Shown: piece by piece, positions 34,483 to 35,672 of the stretch | How the letters are laid out: every line of letters starts with the position of its first letter | Numbering within the stretch: the stretch's first letter is position 1 | NCBI GenBank assembly: GCA_905479735.1 | Contig: CAJQNS010000171.1 | Location: forward strand, 1-35,672 | Reading direction: 5' to 3' | DNA: 35,672 nucleotides | DNA from: an uncultured Desulfofustis sp. | GTDB lineage: Bacteria; Desulfobacterota; Desulfobulbia; Desulfobulbales; Desulfocapsaceae | Notes under the pieces: model-generated | What the model was told of the DNA's origin: nothing | The model's database searches: none | What the model saw: only the letters and a program-made list of their open reading frames with translations | Program-made: the position numbers and the translations under genes

Positions 34483-35672
34483 ATGCCGGAAGCAAAAAGC
34501 CTGAAAACCTACCGTAAAGAATGCCAGGAATCTCTGGATAACGAGTACCTGCGTTCGGCACTGGATAAATTCGCCGTCGCCTACCGGGTTGGACGGGACA
34601 ACGCCTTTTCCGAAATCGATGTGGAACAGCTCGTTTCTGACGTTGCCGATATGAAGGATGAGACACTCAAAAGTCTCGACCACTATCTGGAACAGTTTAC
34701 CAGACAAGCGGAAGAAGCCGGTGTGGTCGTTCACTATGCCAAAGACGCCGATGAGGCTAATGCCATCATCAACGAAATCGGACTGAAGGCCGGTTGTCGA
34801 AAAGTCATAAAAACCAAATCGATGACCGCGGAGGAGACTCACCTGGTGCCTGCCATGGTCGCAGAAGGCTTTGAGGTAACGGAGACTGATCTGGGCGAAT
34901 GGATTATTCAGCTGCGTGATGAGCCGCCCTCGCACATGGTTATGCCCGCCATTCACCTGTCCCGCTACCACGTCAAGGATCTGTTTTCGGAAGTTACCGG
35001 CAAGGAGGAAGATGAGCAGATCGAGAAACTGGTCAAGGTTGCCAGGAACCAGATGAGGCGAAAATTTGCCGAAGGCGAGATGGGTATAACCGGGGCCAAC
35101 TTCGGAGTGGCCGAAACCGGTTCCATAGGTATCGTCACTAACGAGGGAAATGCCAGGCTTGTCACCACGCTGCCGCGTGTACATGTGGCGCTTCTGGGCA
35201 TCGACAAACTGGTTCCCACCATCGGCGATGCCTTGTCCCAGGTCAAGGTGCTGACCAGGAATGCAACTGCCCAGGCTATTACTTCCTATGTGACTTGGGT
35301 CACCGGCGCCAACCAGTGCGGGGTCAGTGCCGGGGAGAGAAAAGAAGTTCACTACGTACTGCTCGATAACGGCCGTCGAGAGATGGTCGCCGACCCGCTC
35401 TTCTCTCAGGTCTTCAGGTGTGTACGCTGCGGCGCTTGTGCCAACGTCTGTCCGGTATATCGGTTGGTGGGCGGACACAAGATGGGGCATGTCTATATCG
35501 GTGCCATCGGCCTGATTCTCACCTATTTTTTCCATGGCGAGGAAAACGCCAAGCATCTGGTCCAGAATTGCATCAACTGCGAAGCCTGCAAGGATATCTG
35601 TGCTGGAGGAATTGATCTGCCACGGCTGATCAAGGAAATTCATGTCCGGATCCAGGAAAAAGACGGTCAGCC
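34483..35672 (+). CDS. lutB: Lactate utilization iron-sulfur protein LutB-like, 3'-truncated
   Basis: The first 396 residues of a LUD-domain iron-sulfur protein; the frame is still open at the window end. The LUD part (about 60-300) includes KVIKTKSMTAEETHL, GITGANFGVAETGSIGIV and TLPRVHVALLGIDKLVPT. Two ferredoxin-like motifs follow: Cys313, 316, 319 and 323 (CVRCGACANVCPVY) and Cys363, 366, 369 and 373 (CINCEACKDIC), each fit to hold a [4Fe-4S] cluster. These would carry electrons from lactate to an acceptor. GGAGGA lies within the end of lutC, and ATG 34483 is 2 bases after its stop. A downstream C-terminal DUF3390-type or heterodisulfide-like extension may exist but is not visible. Confidence 0.92.
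   Translation, partial: MPEAKSLKTYRKECQESLDNEYLRSALDKFAVAYRVGRDNAFSEIDVEQLVSDVADMKDETLKSLDHYLEQFTRQAEEAGVVVHYAKDADEANAIINEIGLKAGCRKVIKTKSMTAEETHLVPAMVAEGFEVTETDLGEWIIQLRDEPPSHMVMPAIHLSRYHVKDLFSEVTGKEEDEQIEKLVKVARNQMRRKFAEGEMGITGANFGVAETGSIGIVTNEGNARLVTTLPRVHVALLGIDKLVPTIGDALSQVKVLTRNATAQAITSYVTWVTGANQCGVSAGERKEVHYVLLDNGRREMVADPLFSQVFRCVRCGACANVCPVYRLVGGHKMGHVYIGAIGLILTYFFHGEENAKHLVQNCINCEACKDICAGGIDLPRLIKEIHVRIQEKDGQ

Noticed and set aside
34456-35643. A 395-codon open frame on the minus strand opposite lutC/lutB
   Set aside because: It is antisense to a clear LUD-domain gene with two 4Fe-4S motifs; its own translation shows no recognisable domain and it reflects codon bias of the real gene.

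Overview
The window reads as chromosome of a Gram-negative, anaerobic, probably sulfate-reducing Desulfobacterota (Desulfobulbales-like) bacterium. This is inferred from gene content: a pta-ackA-lutC-lutB lactate-to-acetate cluster in the order described for Desulfovibrio, a TAXI-type TRAP transporter, a sigma-54-dependent PilS/PilR-like two-component pair, an outer-membrane Omp85-family barrel, and xerC-hslV-hslU. No phage, CRISPR array, rRNA or canonical tRNA was seen. Most of the sequence is ordinary housekeeping DNA with tight operons; the unusual signals are in a few intergenic regions and in some divergent enzymes.

Layout. 1-305: 3' end of murA. 311-3406 (minus): response regulator then histidine kinase, with a good sigma70-type promoter upstream. 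3407-3831: structured intergenic DNA that includes a 137-bp MITE-like element with 15-bp terminal inverted repeats and flanking TA. 3832-4592: tatC, complete in motifs but broken by a -1 frameshift at a run of nine T. 4777-7147: an atypical class II aldolase-family protein and a UDP-glucuronate epimerase-like SDR. 7198-10334 (minus): xseB-ispA-dxs, isoprenoid precursor synthesis. 10495-13386 (plus): xerC-hslV-hslU. 13387-13798: a gap with at most one tiny membrane ORF. 13799-18225 (minus): a pentapeptide-repeat lipoprotein overlapping dnaE.

18481-25085 is a minus-strand series: class III fructose-1,6-bisphosphatase, a GlpX-family protein lacking the canonical class II catalytic residues, a POTRA-less Omp85-like barrel, an 85-nt cloverleaf-like dyad element, an orphan type-3 periplasmic binding protein, and nhaA. 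25354-26307 is an alpha/beta hydrolase. 26304-29475 (minus) is a TAXI binding protein and fused TRAP permease separated by a perfect 14-bp hairpin. 29763-30395 is a secreted PA14-domain protein. 30510 to the window end holds pta, ackA, lutC and a truncated lutB.

Together the metabolic genes suggest growth on lactate with acetate excretion and ATP formation (LUD proteins, Pta, AckA), gluconeogenesis through fructose-bisphosphatase and perhaps the aldolase-like protein, and sodium/proton homeostasis by NhaA. The best candidates for something undescribed are the GlpX-like protein beside a true class III FBPase, the cloverleaf element ahead of the binding-protein/nhaA pair, and tatC with its slippery T9 run downstream of a MITE-like element.
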